Below are positions 10,368 through 17,694 of a DNA stretch of 64,000 bases, piece after piece (the stretch's first letter is position 1; every line of letters begins with the position of its first letter). The translations under genes and the position numbers were made by a program. Under the pieces are notes generated by a model, which saw nothing but the letters and a program-made list of their open reading frames with translations, did not search any database and was not told where the DNA came from. Source of the stretch: Bacteroidia bacterium (GTDB lineage: Bacteria; Bacteroidota; Bacteroidia; Bacteroidales; Prolixibacteraceae); the NCBI GenBank assembly GCA_026391655.1, contig JAPLDR010000042.1, positions 1 through 64,000 on the forward strand. The letters are read 5' to 3'.

Positions 10368-11288
10368 ATGGAACAAAAACCCGCAAGTCCCGAAAAAGTA
10401 TCGCCTAAACAGATTCTGTTGGAAGTAGCAAAGAATTCGGAATTACTTAAATTCCTGATTGAACAGCTCAAAGGGAAAAGCCGAACCACCGTTAAAGCAT
10501 TATTGGCTCACCGACAGGTTTCTGTCGATTCACATACGATTACCCAGTTCGATTACCCTGTTTTGAAAGGCCAGCAAGTGACCATTACGATGGGGAAGAT
10601 TCCCGAAGAGATCAAATACAAGGGTTTAAGAATTCTTTTTGAAGATCCGTATATTATTGTCATTGAGAAGGAGGCAGGAATGCTCTCCATTGCAACTGCG
10701 AAAGAGAAACTACTGACAACATATAGCATTCTAAGCGGACATGTAAAACGTGAAAATCCAAATAACCGCATTTTTGTAGTTCACCGGCTCGACCGCGATA
10801 CTTCAGGGATTATGATGTTTGCAAAAAGTGAAGAGGTGCAATCAATCATGCAGCGGGCATGGCAGGATGCTGTTGTTGAGCGAACATACGTGGCTGTAGT
10901 AGAGGGCATTGTTGAAAATGATGAGGAGACAATCCGCTCGTTTCTGAAAGAGAATAAGGCATTGATCATGTATTCAACAAAAGTTCCCGGTGAAGGTGAT
11001 GAGGCAATTACCCATTACAAGGTGCTCCGGCGCGGTGATGCGATTACACTGATCGAAGTCAAACTGGAGACTGGCCGGAAAAACCAAATCAGGGTACACA
11101 TGAAGGATCTTGGACACCCGGTTGTCGGCGATAAAAAATATGGTGCCAAAACCAATCTTATCGGACGCATGTGCCTTCATGCAAGGGTTCTGGCATTTAT
11201 TCATCCTGTAAATGGTACAGAAGTGCGCTACGAAACTCCTGTTCCCGGAAGGTTTATGTCGGTGTTTGCAAGGCATGAGAAAATTTAG
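10368..11288 (+). CDS. RluA-family pseudouridine synthase
   Basis: The 306-residue protein has an S4-like RNA-binding segment (residues ~35-80) and the RluA catalytic block HRLDRDTSG, with the catalytic Asp after RL, near residue 145. ETGRKNQIRVHM and HPVVGDKKYG follow further on. It converts specific uridines in rRNA or tRNA to pseudouridine in the cytosol. Which RNA (RluC, RluD or TruC-like) cannot be told from motifs. It is monocistronic by spacing. Confidence 0.9.
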   Translation: MEQKPASPEKVSPKQILLEVAKNSELLKFLIEQLKGKSRTTVKALLAHRQVSVDSHTITQFDYPVLKGQQVTITMGKIPEEIKYKGLRILFEDPYIIVIEKEAGMLSIATAKEKLLTTYSILSGHVKRENPNNRIFVVHRLDRDTSGIMMFAKSEEVQSIMQRAWQDAVVERTYVAVVEGIVENDEETIRSFLKENKALIMYSTKVPGEGDEAITHYKVLRRGDAITLIEVKLETGRKNQIRVHMKDLGHPVVGDKKYGAKTNLIGRMCLHARVLAFIHPVNGTEVRYETPVPGRFMSVFARHEKI

Positions 11289-11386
11289 ATTTATCGATCG
11301 AGGATATTAAGACCAGTGAAGGTAAAAATGTGACTTTATCGAAACTTTAAAATTTTATATAACTTTGATGTGGTAATGCTACAATA

Positions 11387-11649
11387 ATGATTCAACGGTT
11401 TTACATTGATACATCACTCAGGATGCTGTTATGCTTGCAGACACTTACATTTTAGACAAAGTTGTTGGTAAAACCAGCCGTAACGACTGTCTACATATTG
11501 GCATTGCAACATCTAGTCGGGTTGATATTCTGGTAAGTTGGAACTTCAAACATATAGTAAATATTTATCGCATAAGAGGTTATAACGCAGTAAATATTAA
11601 GCTTGGTTTTCCGACACTTGAAATTCGTTCACCAAAAGACATTGTATGA
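11387..11649 (+). pseudogene. Decayed PIN-domain toxin gene
   Basis: The stretch begins MIQRFYIDTSL, matching the start MKQRIYIDTSV of the intact PIN gene at 14047. It then jumps out of frame to LADTYILDKVVGKTS and runs to RSPKDIV, matching the last ~70 residues of that gene. About 70 codons are missing and the two halves are in different frames, so no PIN protein can be made. A -7 box TAACTTTG at 11360-11367 still precedes it. The downstream C-terminal half alone could give a 72-residue peptide from ATG 11431. A small partner ORF follows at 11738, as in the intact copy. Confidence 0.8.
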
Positions 11650-11737
11650 TGAAACGAGCATGTTCGCTAAACACAAACACGGATGAAAATCTCACATGCA
11701 AGTTCCATCCGGCAATTAAAAAACAAATAATTTTCGG

Positions 11738-11890
11738 ATGAAAACAAAAGTTAAAAAGTCAGCTAAAACATTTGATGCTGTGAAAAGTATGCGTGAAATC
11801 CGGGATAAAATTTCGTTGGAAATTGCAGATATGAATTTTGAGCAATTGAAGGTTTATTTTAAGCAAAACCGTCTGCAAAAGACAAAGTAA
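11738..11890 (+). CDS. Small putative antitoxin, partner of the decayed PIN gene
   Basis: The 50-residue protein shares the core FDAVK-x-MREIRDKIS and a following MxFEQLKxY helix with the 53-residue protein at 14498, which sits right behind the intact PIN toxin. Conservation of this short reading frame in two copies with matching neighbours supports that it is real. The role as antitoxin is inferred from position and size. It is highly charged and probably helical. Here its toxin is broken, so it would be an orphan. Confidence 0.7.
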   Translation: MKTKVKKSAKTFDAVKSMREIRDKISLEIADMNFEQLKVYFKQNRLQKTK

Positions 11891-11950
11891 CGAACTTCAA
11901 CCGAACAACGCATATCAAAAGAAATAAATATCAAAGTGGCGTAAAGTATT

Positions 11951-12079
11951 ATGTGTAATCAAGAAGATACGGACGAGCTTAAAAAAGCAGCTGAAACATT
12001 GTATGATGATTACAAATCGGATAAAGAATTGACGGCGTTTACAAACTTAGATTTTGAAGACTTTTATGAAGCAAAGTAA
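11951..12079 (+). CDS. Small acidic protein, possible orphan antitoxin
   Basis: The 42-residue, very acidic protein reads LKKAAETLYDDYKSDKELTA then FTNLDFEDFYEAK. The ending of the type LTxFTxLDxEDFYE is one I associate with small antitoxin-like proteins next to PIN toxins in Bacteroidota, though I cannot search to confirm. It lies 60 bases after the previous small ORF, with no intact toxin beside it. It may be the remnant of a second module. Confidence 0.55.
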   Translation: MCNQEDTDELKKAAETLYDDYKSDKELTAFTNLDFEDFYEAK

Positions 12080-12144
12080 AGTTTGGTTGTTAAATCCTGT
12101 CCAACTATTTTTTAGTTAGATGCTTTACGACAATAAAAAATCAG

Positions 12145-12801
12145 ATGAGCATTCAAAAATTTTGTTTGACCTTAATATTTATCGCGTCTTCTATCTTCTG
12201 TTTTTCGCAAAGTGCCGATTCTGTACGTATTGAGAAAAAATCATCAAACCTGAAGTTATCGTACAATAGTTCATTATTTTATCCAGGTGCCAGATTCGGA
12301 GTTGAGATGCCTGAGCGCACTACTTACCTCACTAAAACTAAAAAATCGGGCAAAAAAAGGGAATTCGTTAAAGACCGTTTTGTAACTGCAAATTTAAGTT
12401 GGTACCACCACCCAACATTTCATGATAATTATTATCTTACAGCAGGTTGGACGATGCGACGGACAAAACTAAATGGTTTTGTGACTGAGTTTTCGCCTGA
12501 AGTTGGTTTAAGCCGCACTATTCTGGGTGGGACAACCTATAAAGTTGATAACAATGGGAATGTCACAATTGTAAAGGCTGCAGGTTATTTTTACGCTTTA
12601 ATATCCATTGGCGGAGGAATTGGTTACGATTTTTCGAAGACAATGCAGAAACCGTTTTTAGTCTTTTCAAAATGTAACATCTTAATGATGTTTCCTTACA
12701 ACAGCACAATTTATTTGCGGCCTGTACTTGAAATTGGTTTGATTTACAAGCCATTGAATTTTCTTTGTCTGAAAGTAAAAACAAAAAACAGAACCAAATG
12801 A
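12145..12801 (+). CDS. Exported protein, probable small outer membrane barrel
   Basis: The 218-residue protein has a clear signal peptide (LTLIFIASSIFCFSQS, cleavage near residue 22). The mature part has alternating strands with aromatic girdles (NLSWYHHPTFHDNYYLTAGW) and glycine-rich turns, which suggests a small beta-barrel. I recognise no named family. Its stop overlaps the start of the next gene (ATGA at 12798-12801), so translation of the two is coupled. Confidence 0.65.
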   Translation: MSIQKFCLTLIFIASSIFCFSQSADSVRIEKKSSNLKLSYNSSLFYPGARFGVEMPERTTYLTKTKKSGKKREFVKDRFVTANLSWYHHPTFHDNYYLTAGWTMRRTKLNGFVTEFSPEVGLSRTILGGTTYKVDNNGNVTIVKAAGYFYALISIGGGIGYDFSKTMQKPFLVFSKCNILMMFPYNSTIYLRPVLEIGLIYKPLNFLCLKVKTKNRTK

Positions 12802-13838
12802 AGCGCATAATCATATTTGTGCTGGTGCTTGTTGGTCTGATTTCATGCCAAAAAGAAAAAATAACGATCGGAACGAATGTTTCCGAGACATTTTACCTCG
12901 ATAATGATGGAGCATCCATGCGATTATTGGTCGAAGGAAATACGGCAAGTCATACATTTCTGATTTTTGTTCATGGCGGTCCAGGTTCAGGTTCATTTTT
13001 TTACAACACAGAATATATCAGTCAAAACATTGAAAATAAATACGCTGTCGTTTACTGGGATCAACGAAACGCCGGTGCTTCACAGGGAAATTCAAATGGC
13101 GATCATCTGAATCTGCCTCAAATGACTGATGACCTGAAAAAAGTCATTCAGCTTATAAAATACCGATATGGACAAGGTTCCGGCATTTTTATTTTGGGAC
13201 ATAGTTTCGGTGGTCTTTTAACTGCTTCATTTATGACGACAGCGGATAATCAGTCATTGGTAAAAGGGTGGATTTTTGCAGATGGAAGTCATAATTATCC
13301 GCTTAATGATACTTTGACGCGACAGATGCTGCTTACTATTGGACAAGAACAGGTTACCAAAAATAAAAATACAGATAAGTGGACCCCGATTATTAACTAT
13401 TGCAATACCCATACCGGAAATTTTACTTTTGAAGAATCGAACCAGCTAAGCGCCTATGCAAGTGATGCAGAGACTTATTTTAATAGGGTAAAGAAAATGG
13501 ACCTGTTCGCTTTACTCAAAGCAAGTCCTGTAAAAAACGACTGGCCGGTTACCTCTATTGTGTTCAACCTGAATTATTCGTCAAGTGCAAGTTTTAACCG
13601 CGATTTGGCAAAAACTGAATTTTCGTCTGTGCTTGGCAAGGTAACAACCCCGACCTTGTTGCTTTGCGGAAAATATGACTTTGTTTGTCCAAGTGGTCTG
13701 GATGATGATGTATTTAATCGCATCAATACAACGGATAAAAAAATCGCCTTATCACAGATAAGCGGTCACAGCATGATGTGGCAGGACGAAGCCTTTTTTT
13801 GCAATGAAGTGAATGCGTTTATTGAGAAGCATAAATAG
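12798..13838 (+). CDS. Lipoprotein alpha/beta hydrolase, prolyl-iminopeptidase-like
   Basis: The 346-residue protein starts with a lipoprotein signal (VLVLVGLISC). The oxyanion motif HGGPGSG is followed by YWDQRNAGAS, and the nucleophile elbow GHSFGG carries the Ser. Asp lies in CGKYDFVCP and His in SGHSMMW, so the catalytic triad is complete. HGGPG plus DQRGxG-like order resembles the S33 prolyl aminopeptidase family, but lipid anchoring outside the cytosol means the substrate is open. ATG 12798 is chosen because the lipobox then lies at normal distance. Confidence 0.8.
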   Translation: MKRIIIFVLVLVGLISCQKEKITIGTNVSETFYLDNDGASMRLLVEGNTASHTFLIFVHGGPGSGSFFYNTEYISQNIENKYAVVYWDQRNAGASQGNSNGDHLNLPQMTDDLKKVIQLIKYRYGQGSGIFILGHSFGGLLTASFMTTADNQSLVKGWIFADGSHNYPLNDTLTRQMLLTIGQEQVTKNKNTDKWTPIINYCNTHTGNFTFEESNQLSAYASDAETYFNRVKKMDLFALLKASPVKNDWPVTSIVFNLNYSSSASFNRDLAKTEFSSVLGKVTTPTLLLCGKYDFVCPSGLDDDVFNRINTTDKKIALSQISGHSMMWQDEAFFCNEVNAFIEKHK

Positions 13839-13985
13839 AAGGGGAAAGGTGCCTCCAATAATAATCTGTTCGCCCCGAATCAGTTCCAAAGTTTTAGGAT
13901 TCCGACAATAAGTCATCCTTAAATCTTCTATTTTTCCGATAAAGTTTCCAACAGTTTTTAGGAATACCCAATAGTTTGCGAAAAG

Positions 13986-14038
13986 AAAATCTCCGTTTAA
14001 TGACATGGAATTGTATAAAACAATGTAAATTTGCTAAA
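13986..14038. repeat. Left copy of a ~50-bp direct repeat, containing the PIN-gene promoter
   Basis: The segment starting AAAATCTCCGTTT is repeated with about 80% identity at 14761-14813, so the two copies bracket the intact PIN/antitoxin pair. This left copy contains TAAATTTG (14026-14033), a perfect -7 box 13 bases before the PIN ATG. In the right copy the box reads TAAGTTTA. Confidence 0.65.
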
Positions 14039-14046
14039 ATGCTTTT

Positions 14047-14508
14047 ATGAAACAAAGGATTTACATAGACACTTCGGTGGTTGGAGGGTATTTTGACGAT
14101 GAATTCAGTGAAGCAACAAAAGGGTTATTTAAAAGACTCGAGAATAAGGAAATAGTCTTTGTAATATCAGACTTGCTTGATTTGGAATTGACTGGAGCGC
14201 CTCAAAATGTCAGGGAATTGTTGCATAACTATTCTTCGGACAAATTTGAGCGCGTACAACTGACTTTAGAAGCAATACAACTTGCTGATGCATACATAAA
14301 CGAAAAAGTTGTTGGAAAGACAAGCCTTGAAGATTGCAGGCATATAGCTTTAGCAACAATTTATAAAGTTGATGTTTTAGCAAGTTGGAATTTCAGACAC
14401 ATAGTAAATCTCGACAGGATTAAAGGGTATAATTCTGTCAATTATAGACTTGGATACCCTATGATTGAGATTAGAAGCCCTAAAGATTTAGTAAATTATG
14501 GAGACTAA
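14047..14508 (+). CDS. PIN-domain protein, putative toxin ribonuclease
   Basis: The 153-residue protein opens with RIYIDTSVVGGYF, the first conserved Asp of the PIN fold. Further acidic positions are in LLDLELTG and SLEDCRHIALATI, and ASWNFRHIVN is typical of this Bacteroidota PIN subgroup. PIN toxins cut RNA using metal ions. The gene is followed, with an 11-base overlap, by a 53-codon ORF that should be the antitoxin, and preceded by a perfect -7 box. Toxin-first order is the reverse of many VapBC pairs. A decayed copy lies 2.7 kb upstream. Confidence 0.8.
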   Translation: MKQRIYIDTSVVGGYFDDEFSEATKGLFKRLENKEIVFVISDLLDLELTGAPQNVRELLHNYSSDKFERVQLTLEAIQLADAYINEKVVGKTSLEDCRHIALATIYKVDVLASWNFRHIVNLDRIKGYNSVNYRLGYPMIEIRSPKDLVNYGD

Positions 14509-14659
14509 AAAGAAAGAAAAAACTTTTGACGCAGTAAAAATGATGCGTGAGATTCGTGATAAAATAAGTTCCGAAACTCAAAATATGACATTTGAAGAGC
14601 TCAAGAAATATATTGATTCCCGAATAAAATCAAGTGGGTTTAGACCAATTGGACAATAA
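14498..14659 (+). CDS. Small putative antitoxin of the PIN pair
   Basis: The 53-residue charged protein contains FDAVKMMREIRDKIS and MTFEELKKYIDSR, shared with the protein at 11738. Its ATG lies inside the last codons of the PIN gene (11-base overlap), so expression is translationally coupled. It has no DNA-binding motif I can identify. The antitoxin role is inferred from size, overlap and the second copy. Confidence 0.75.
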   Translation: METKKKEKTFDAVKMMREIRDKISSETQNMTFEELKKYIDSRIKSSGFRPIGQ

Positions 14660-14760
14660 TGTTCAACTGCTAAATCAGGACTTTCTGACTCATCGTTGCT
14701 GGCCATATACGTAACCATTTTTAACGGTTTTTATGAAAATCCAGTTACTTACAAGTAAAT

Positions 14761-14813
14761 AAAATCTCCGTTTGATGTTATGTAATTGTCTAAAAATATG
14801 TAAGTTTACAAAA
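14761..14813. repeat. Right copy of the direct repeat flanking the PIN module
   Basis: It begins AAAATCTCCGTTTGATG and follows the left copy at 13986 base by base with scattered substitutions. No gene starts directly behind it, so it may be a leftover promoter region from a duplicated or replaced module. The rest of 14660-14952 holds no gene that I can see. Confidence 0.6.
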
Positions 14814-14886
14814 CTAATCATACGCAACAGCGTTTCGCGAAGCTAGAAATAATAGTAGGCAATAGGGAAGGTTTGTTGCAGATATA

Positions 14887-14905
14887 AACGAGTTATATGG
14901 CATTT
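14887..14905. other. Putative left cassette boundary (R'-like)
   Basis: AACGAGTTATATGGCATTT is the inverse complement, with three mismatches, of 16026-16044. GTTATATGGC (14892-14901) is exactly complementary to GCCATATAAC (16029-16038), the R'' side of the attC-like site. In integron cassettes the left end and the R'' box of the same cassette pair in this way, with cleavage after the G of GTT. Confidence 0.4.
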
Positions 14906-14952
14906 AAAAACAGCGTCCAACAGTTTTAGTAAAAGACAAAAGAAAAGAAATA

Positions 14953-15781
14953 ATGGCAAAAATAAATTCTGAATATAAAGTACCACCACCAACTGAATTA
15001 ATTATCTCGGTGGATAATTTTAAAAAAGCACTGGAAGAGCGCATCAAAATTGGTGAGGAGATTTTGAGTTTCAAGGTTAATTCACAATCTGAATTTGATT
15101 CTAATATAGAAGATTACAATCAATGGGATGACTATAACTCTGAATATTTAAAGCAATCTTTTAATAATGAATATAATGAGTATAAAGACAGGTATGATAA
15201 ATGTGCAATGTTTGTAGGATTTGCTTCTGGAGCCCAAACGCCAAAAGATAAATTGAGAATATTTAAGGAAAAAGTTGAATCCAAAACGACCAACTTAAAA
15301 AAGCTACTGGGTAAAACTGATTTATTAAAATGTTCAGTAAACAAACAATATCTTCATTGTACATGGACATGACGAAAGAACAAAATTAGAAGTCGCAAGA
15401 ACAATTGAAAAACTCGGATTAAATCCAATAATACTATCTGAACAACCAAACCAAGGTCAAACTATAATTGAAAAGTTTGAATTGCATTCAAATGTAGGTT
15501 TTGCGATTGTTCTGCTAACTGCGGATGATCTTGGAAAAACAAAGACTGACGATGAAGAAAAGTATAGAGCAAGACAAAATGTAATTTTAGAAATGGGTTT
15601 CTTTATTGGTAAATTAGGACGAAATAAGGTATTCCCACTTTATGAAAGTGGTGTTGAATTACCTGGTGATTTGCATGGTGTCCTTTATAACCCATTAGAT
15701 GAAGCCAATAGTTGGAAATTTAAGCTTGCAAAAGAATTAAAGTCGGCAGGATATGATGTTGATGCTAATAAACTTCTATAG
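14953..15781 (+). pseudogene. TIR-like (PF10137 type) effector gene, frameshifted
   Basis: The first frame (14953-15372) gives an N-terminal helical and acidic domain of ~130 residues ending at SVNKQ. The second frame (from ~15341 to 15781) gives IFIVHGHDERTKLEVARTIE, SEQPNQGQTIIEKF, RARQNVILEMGFFIGKLGR and a GVLYNPLDEA-type end, which is the predicted nucleotide-binding TIR-like domain used as an NADase-type effector in some CBASS and stand-alone defence proteins. Joining them needs one base more near 15340-15350. The full product would be ~276 residues. It is either a real frameshift mutation, a sequence error or frameshifting. No slippery heptamer was seen. It lies in an A/T-rich cassette between inverted boxes. 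Confidence 0.75.
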
Positions 15782-15790
15782 ATAAAAATT

Positions 15791-16021
15791 ATGAAAGAAT
15801 ACAAATTTGAAGATTTCAGTATTGGGAATAGTGTCTATCATAAATCAAATACAAATCTTAAAATGATTGTAATTGGTACAGATCCAGAAACATATGAAAT
15901 AAAATGCAGGTGGATGGATAAAAATGGGGTTAAAAATGAAGATACATTTTTGTTTGCTGAACTAGTAAAAGTAGATGATTATAATAGTGAGTATCGAAGT
16001 TTTAGCATTTCATCACTTTAG
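15791..16021 (+). CDS. Small protein, YodC/DUF2158-like
   Basis: The 76-residue protein has IGNSVYHKSNTNLKMIVIG, then IKCRWMDKNG and TFLFAELV. This resembles the DUF2158 pattern (hydrophobic-hydrophilic G-D-x-V-x-L-K-S-G-G, M-T-V, C-x-W-F) with changes at several positions. It starts 9 bases behind the TIR-like gene, so it is in the same transcript and cassette. Function is unknown; it may modulate the TIR-like protein, but that is only position-based. Confidence 0.6.
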   Translation: MKEYKFEDFSIGNSVYHKSNTNLKMIVIGTDPETYEIKCRWMDKNGVKNEDTFLFAELVKVDDYNSEYRSFSISSL

Positions 16022-16031
16022 AAAAAACGCC

Positions 16032-16162
16032 ATATAACACGTCGCTATAATTAATTGCCGGTTTCGTTCGGACAACAAAGCTCGCAGCCTGCAAAAACGG
16101 CGGTGCGGTTCGACAGGAAAGCAACCCGAAATCGGCAACTAACCATAGCGCAAACGTTGGAT
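16032..16162. other. attC-like integron recombination site
   Basis: Layout in order: R'' ATATAAC (16032-16038), 4-base spacer, a 24-nt left arm (16043-16066), a ~60-nt loop region, a 24-nt right arm (16127-16150), 5-base spacer, R' GTTGGAT (16156-16162). The arms pair at 20 of 24 positions, and R' fits GTTRRRY. R'' is complementary to the box at 14892 on the other side of the TIR cassette. Length (131 bp) is within the attC range. No integrase gene is in the window. Confidence 0.5.
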
Positions 16163-16207
16163 ATTGCTTCTTTGGCTAACAGAATAGAAATCAACATAAA
16201 GGAAAAA

Positions 16208-17091
16208 ATGAAGGCCGTAGTTTATAACAAAAAAGGCTTACCTGATAAGCTCGTTTATTGTGAGGTGGAAAAGCCTGAACCAAATGATAACGAAGTTTTG
16301 ATAAAAATAGTTGCGGTATCGGCAAACGCAGCGGATTACCGTTCGATGAGAATGGGGATCATCCCAAAGAGAAGGATTTTTGGAGCAGATATAGCAGGCA
16401 GGGTGGAATCGGTCGGCAAAAACATCCTGCAGTTTAAGCCCGGGGATGAAGTAGTCGGAGACCTTGCTAAATACGGATTTGGCGGTTTTGCCGAATATAC
16501 TGTTGCTCCTGAAAAGGCATTGATAATGAAGCCGGCAACGATATCATTTGAAGAGGCAGCTGCTATACCGATGGCTGGAATAACCGCATTACAGGCATTG
16601 CGCGACAAAGGCAACATCCAAAAAGGGCAAAAGGTTTTGATTGTAGGTAGCGGCGGCGGTGTTGGAACCTTTGCTGTCCAGCTTGCTAAATATTTCGGTG
16701 CGTTGATTACGCGAAAGAGGATTTTACGAAAGGGAACAAGCATTACGACCTTATCTTAGCGGTCAACGGGAATCATCCCCTTTCTGCCTACAAGCGTATT
16801 TTAAATCCGAATGGTATTTATGTCATGGTTGGTGGCGGTCTGTCGCAGATTTTCAAGTCTCTATTATTCGGTTGGCTGATGTCGTTTGGCCCGAAGAAAA
16901 TGTGTTTCCTTGCGGCGAAGTCAAACCAAAAGGATTTGGAGTTTATCGTAAAACTCGTACAGGACGGCAAGATCAAACCAATTATCGAAATACAATATTC
17001 GCTTGATAAGGTCGCCGATGCTATGCGGTATTTAAGTGAAGGACACGCACGGGGGAAAGTGGTAATAAATGTGGAAGAAAATATAAGATAA
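16208..17091 (+). pseudogene. Zinc-type alcohol dehydrogenase/quinone oxidoreductase, internally deleted
   Basis: From ATG 16208 (AGGA 9 bases upstream) the reading gives a normal MDR-family N-terminal domain (KAVVYNKKG, FGADIAGRVESVG, AAAIPMAGITALQAL) and the start of the Rossmann fold (VLIVGSGGGVGTFAVQLAKY). After YFGA near 16695 the frame shifts. A second frame continues with DYAKEDFTKGNKHYDLILAV, then LNPNGIYVMVGGG, and ends GKVVINVEENIR at 17091. Compared with relatives about 25-30 codons between the two GA positions are missing, an out-of-frame deletion. NAD(P)H binding would be lost, so the gene is dead as sequenced. Confidence 0.8.
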
Positions 17092-17187
17092 CCAACTCCC
17101 TGCATGAAGCTGTTTATTCCAACAACTTTTCTCTTTATTCTTTGTTCCCACTATTAGATTAATATAAATAATTTAAGACTTTCGATT

Positions 17188-17391
17188 ATGAAAAAGAACA
17201 TGGGTATAGTCGATAAGACGCTGCGCGTTTTTGCTGCAGCAGTCATTGCATTACTTTTTTTCACAAAGGTAATCAGTGGAACGGTGGCAATTATTTTAAT
17301 GGTTATTGCCGTTATGTTTATCGTGACAAGTTTCATCAGTTTTTGCCCGATGTATCCTCTTTTTGGAATAAATACCCGGAAGAAGGAATAG
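17188..17391 (+). CDS. Small membrane protein, DUF2892 (YgaP-like)
   Basis: The 67-residue protein has a short amphipathic start (MGIVDKTLRV) and two close transmembrane segments (residues ~13-28 and 32-50), then CPMYPLFGINTR, the hallmark of DUF2892. In the inner membrane such proteins form small helical hairpins; the role is not established. It stands alone. Confidence 0.85.
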   Translation: MKKNMGIVDKTLRVFAAAVIALLFFTKVISGTVAIILMVIAVMFIVTSFISFCPMYPLFGINTRKKE

Positions 17392-17519
17392 ACCAAATCA
17401 TTGAAGATTAAAGGATAAAGGTTAAAGTGCAAATTATTTTGTTGAGCGCTTTAACCTATTTTTGTTCTTAATTCTACCAATTAATATCAATCCTCTCAGG
17501 CTATTTTAGAGACTTATGA

Positions 17520-17666
17520 CATTTGACAGATGACTTTAATCGTCTGTCAGTCATCTCCAACCGGGTGTCAATTGTCTACTTTCATTTGTCAATGATCTGC
17601 TAGCGTGTGTCAATGATCTCCTGGCGTTTGTCAGATGTGTCCAAACGTCCGTCAGAGGGTCTAATG
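17520..17666. repeat. Seven-unit degenerate 21-bp tandem repeat
   Basis: The 303-base gap before the rlmD-type gene contains seven consecutive units of exactly 21 bases (starts 17520, 17541, 17562, 17583, 17604, 17625, 17646). Every unit has TG(T/A)CA or GTCA at position 5-9, and the middle ones read close to CGTTTGTCAATGATCTCCTG. The period is two helical turns, so TGTCA repeats on one DNA face. On the minus strand one frame reads heptads of the form xxxLTxx. The rest of the gap shows nothing else. Confidence 0.75.
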
Positions 17667-17694
17667 CAGATTTTATAATTGACGAAGAACTTTC

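Noticed and set aside
14953-16021. CBASS or Pycsar operon around the TIR-like gene
   Set aside because: No nucleotide cyclase gene (CD-NTase or Pycsar type) lies beside it; the small ORF behind it is DUF2158-like.
11281-17100. Insertion sequence or prophage explaining the accessory region
   Set aside because: No transposase, integrase or phage gene was found; inverted boxes are attC-like rather than IS ends.
17520-17690. Minus-strand heptad reading of the 21-bp repeat as a real gene
   Set aside because: The frame is open for about 40 codons but has no start codon and is broken by a stop in the second unit.
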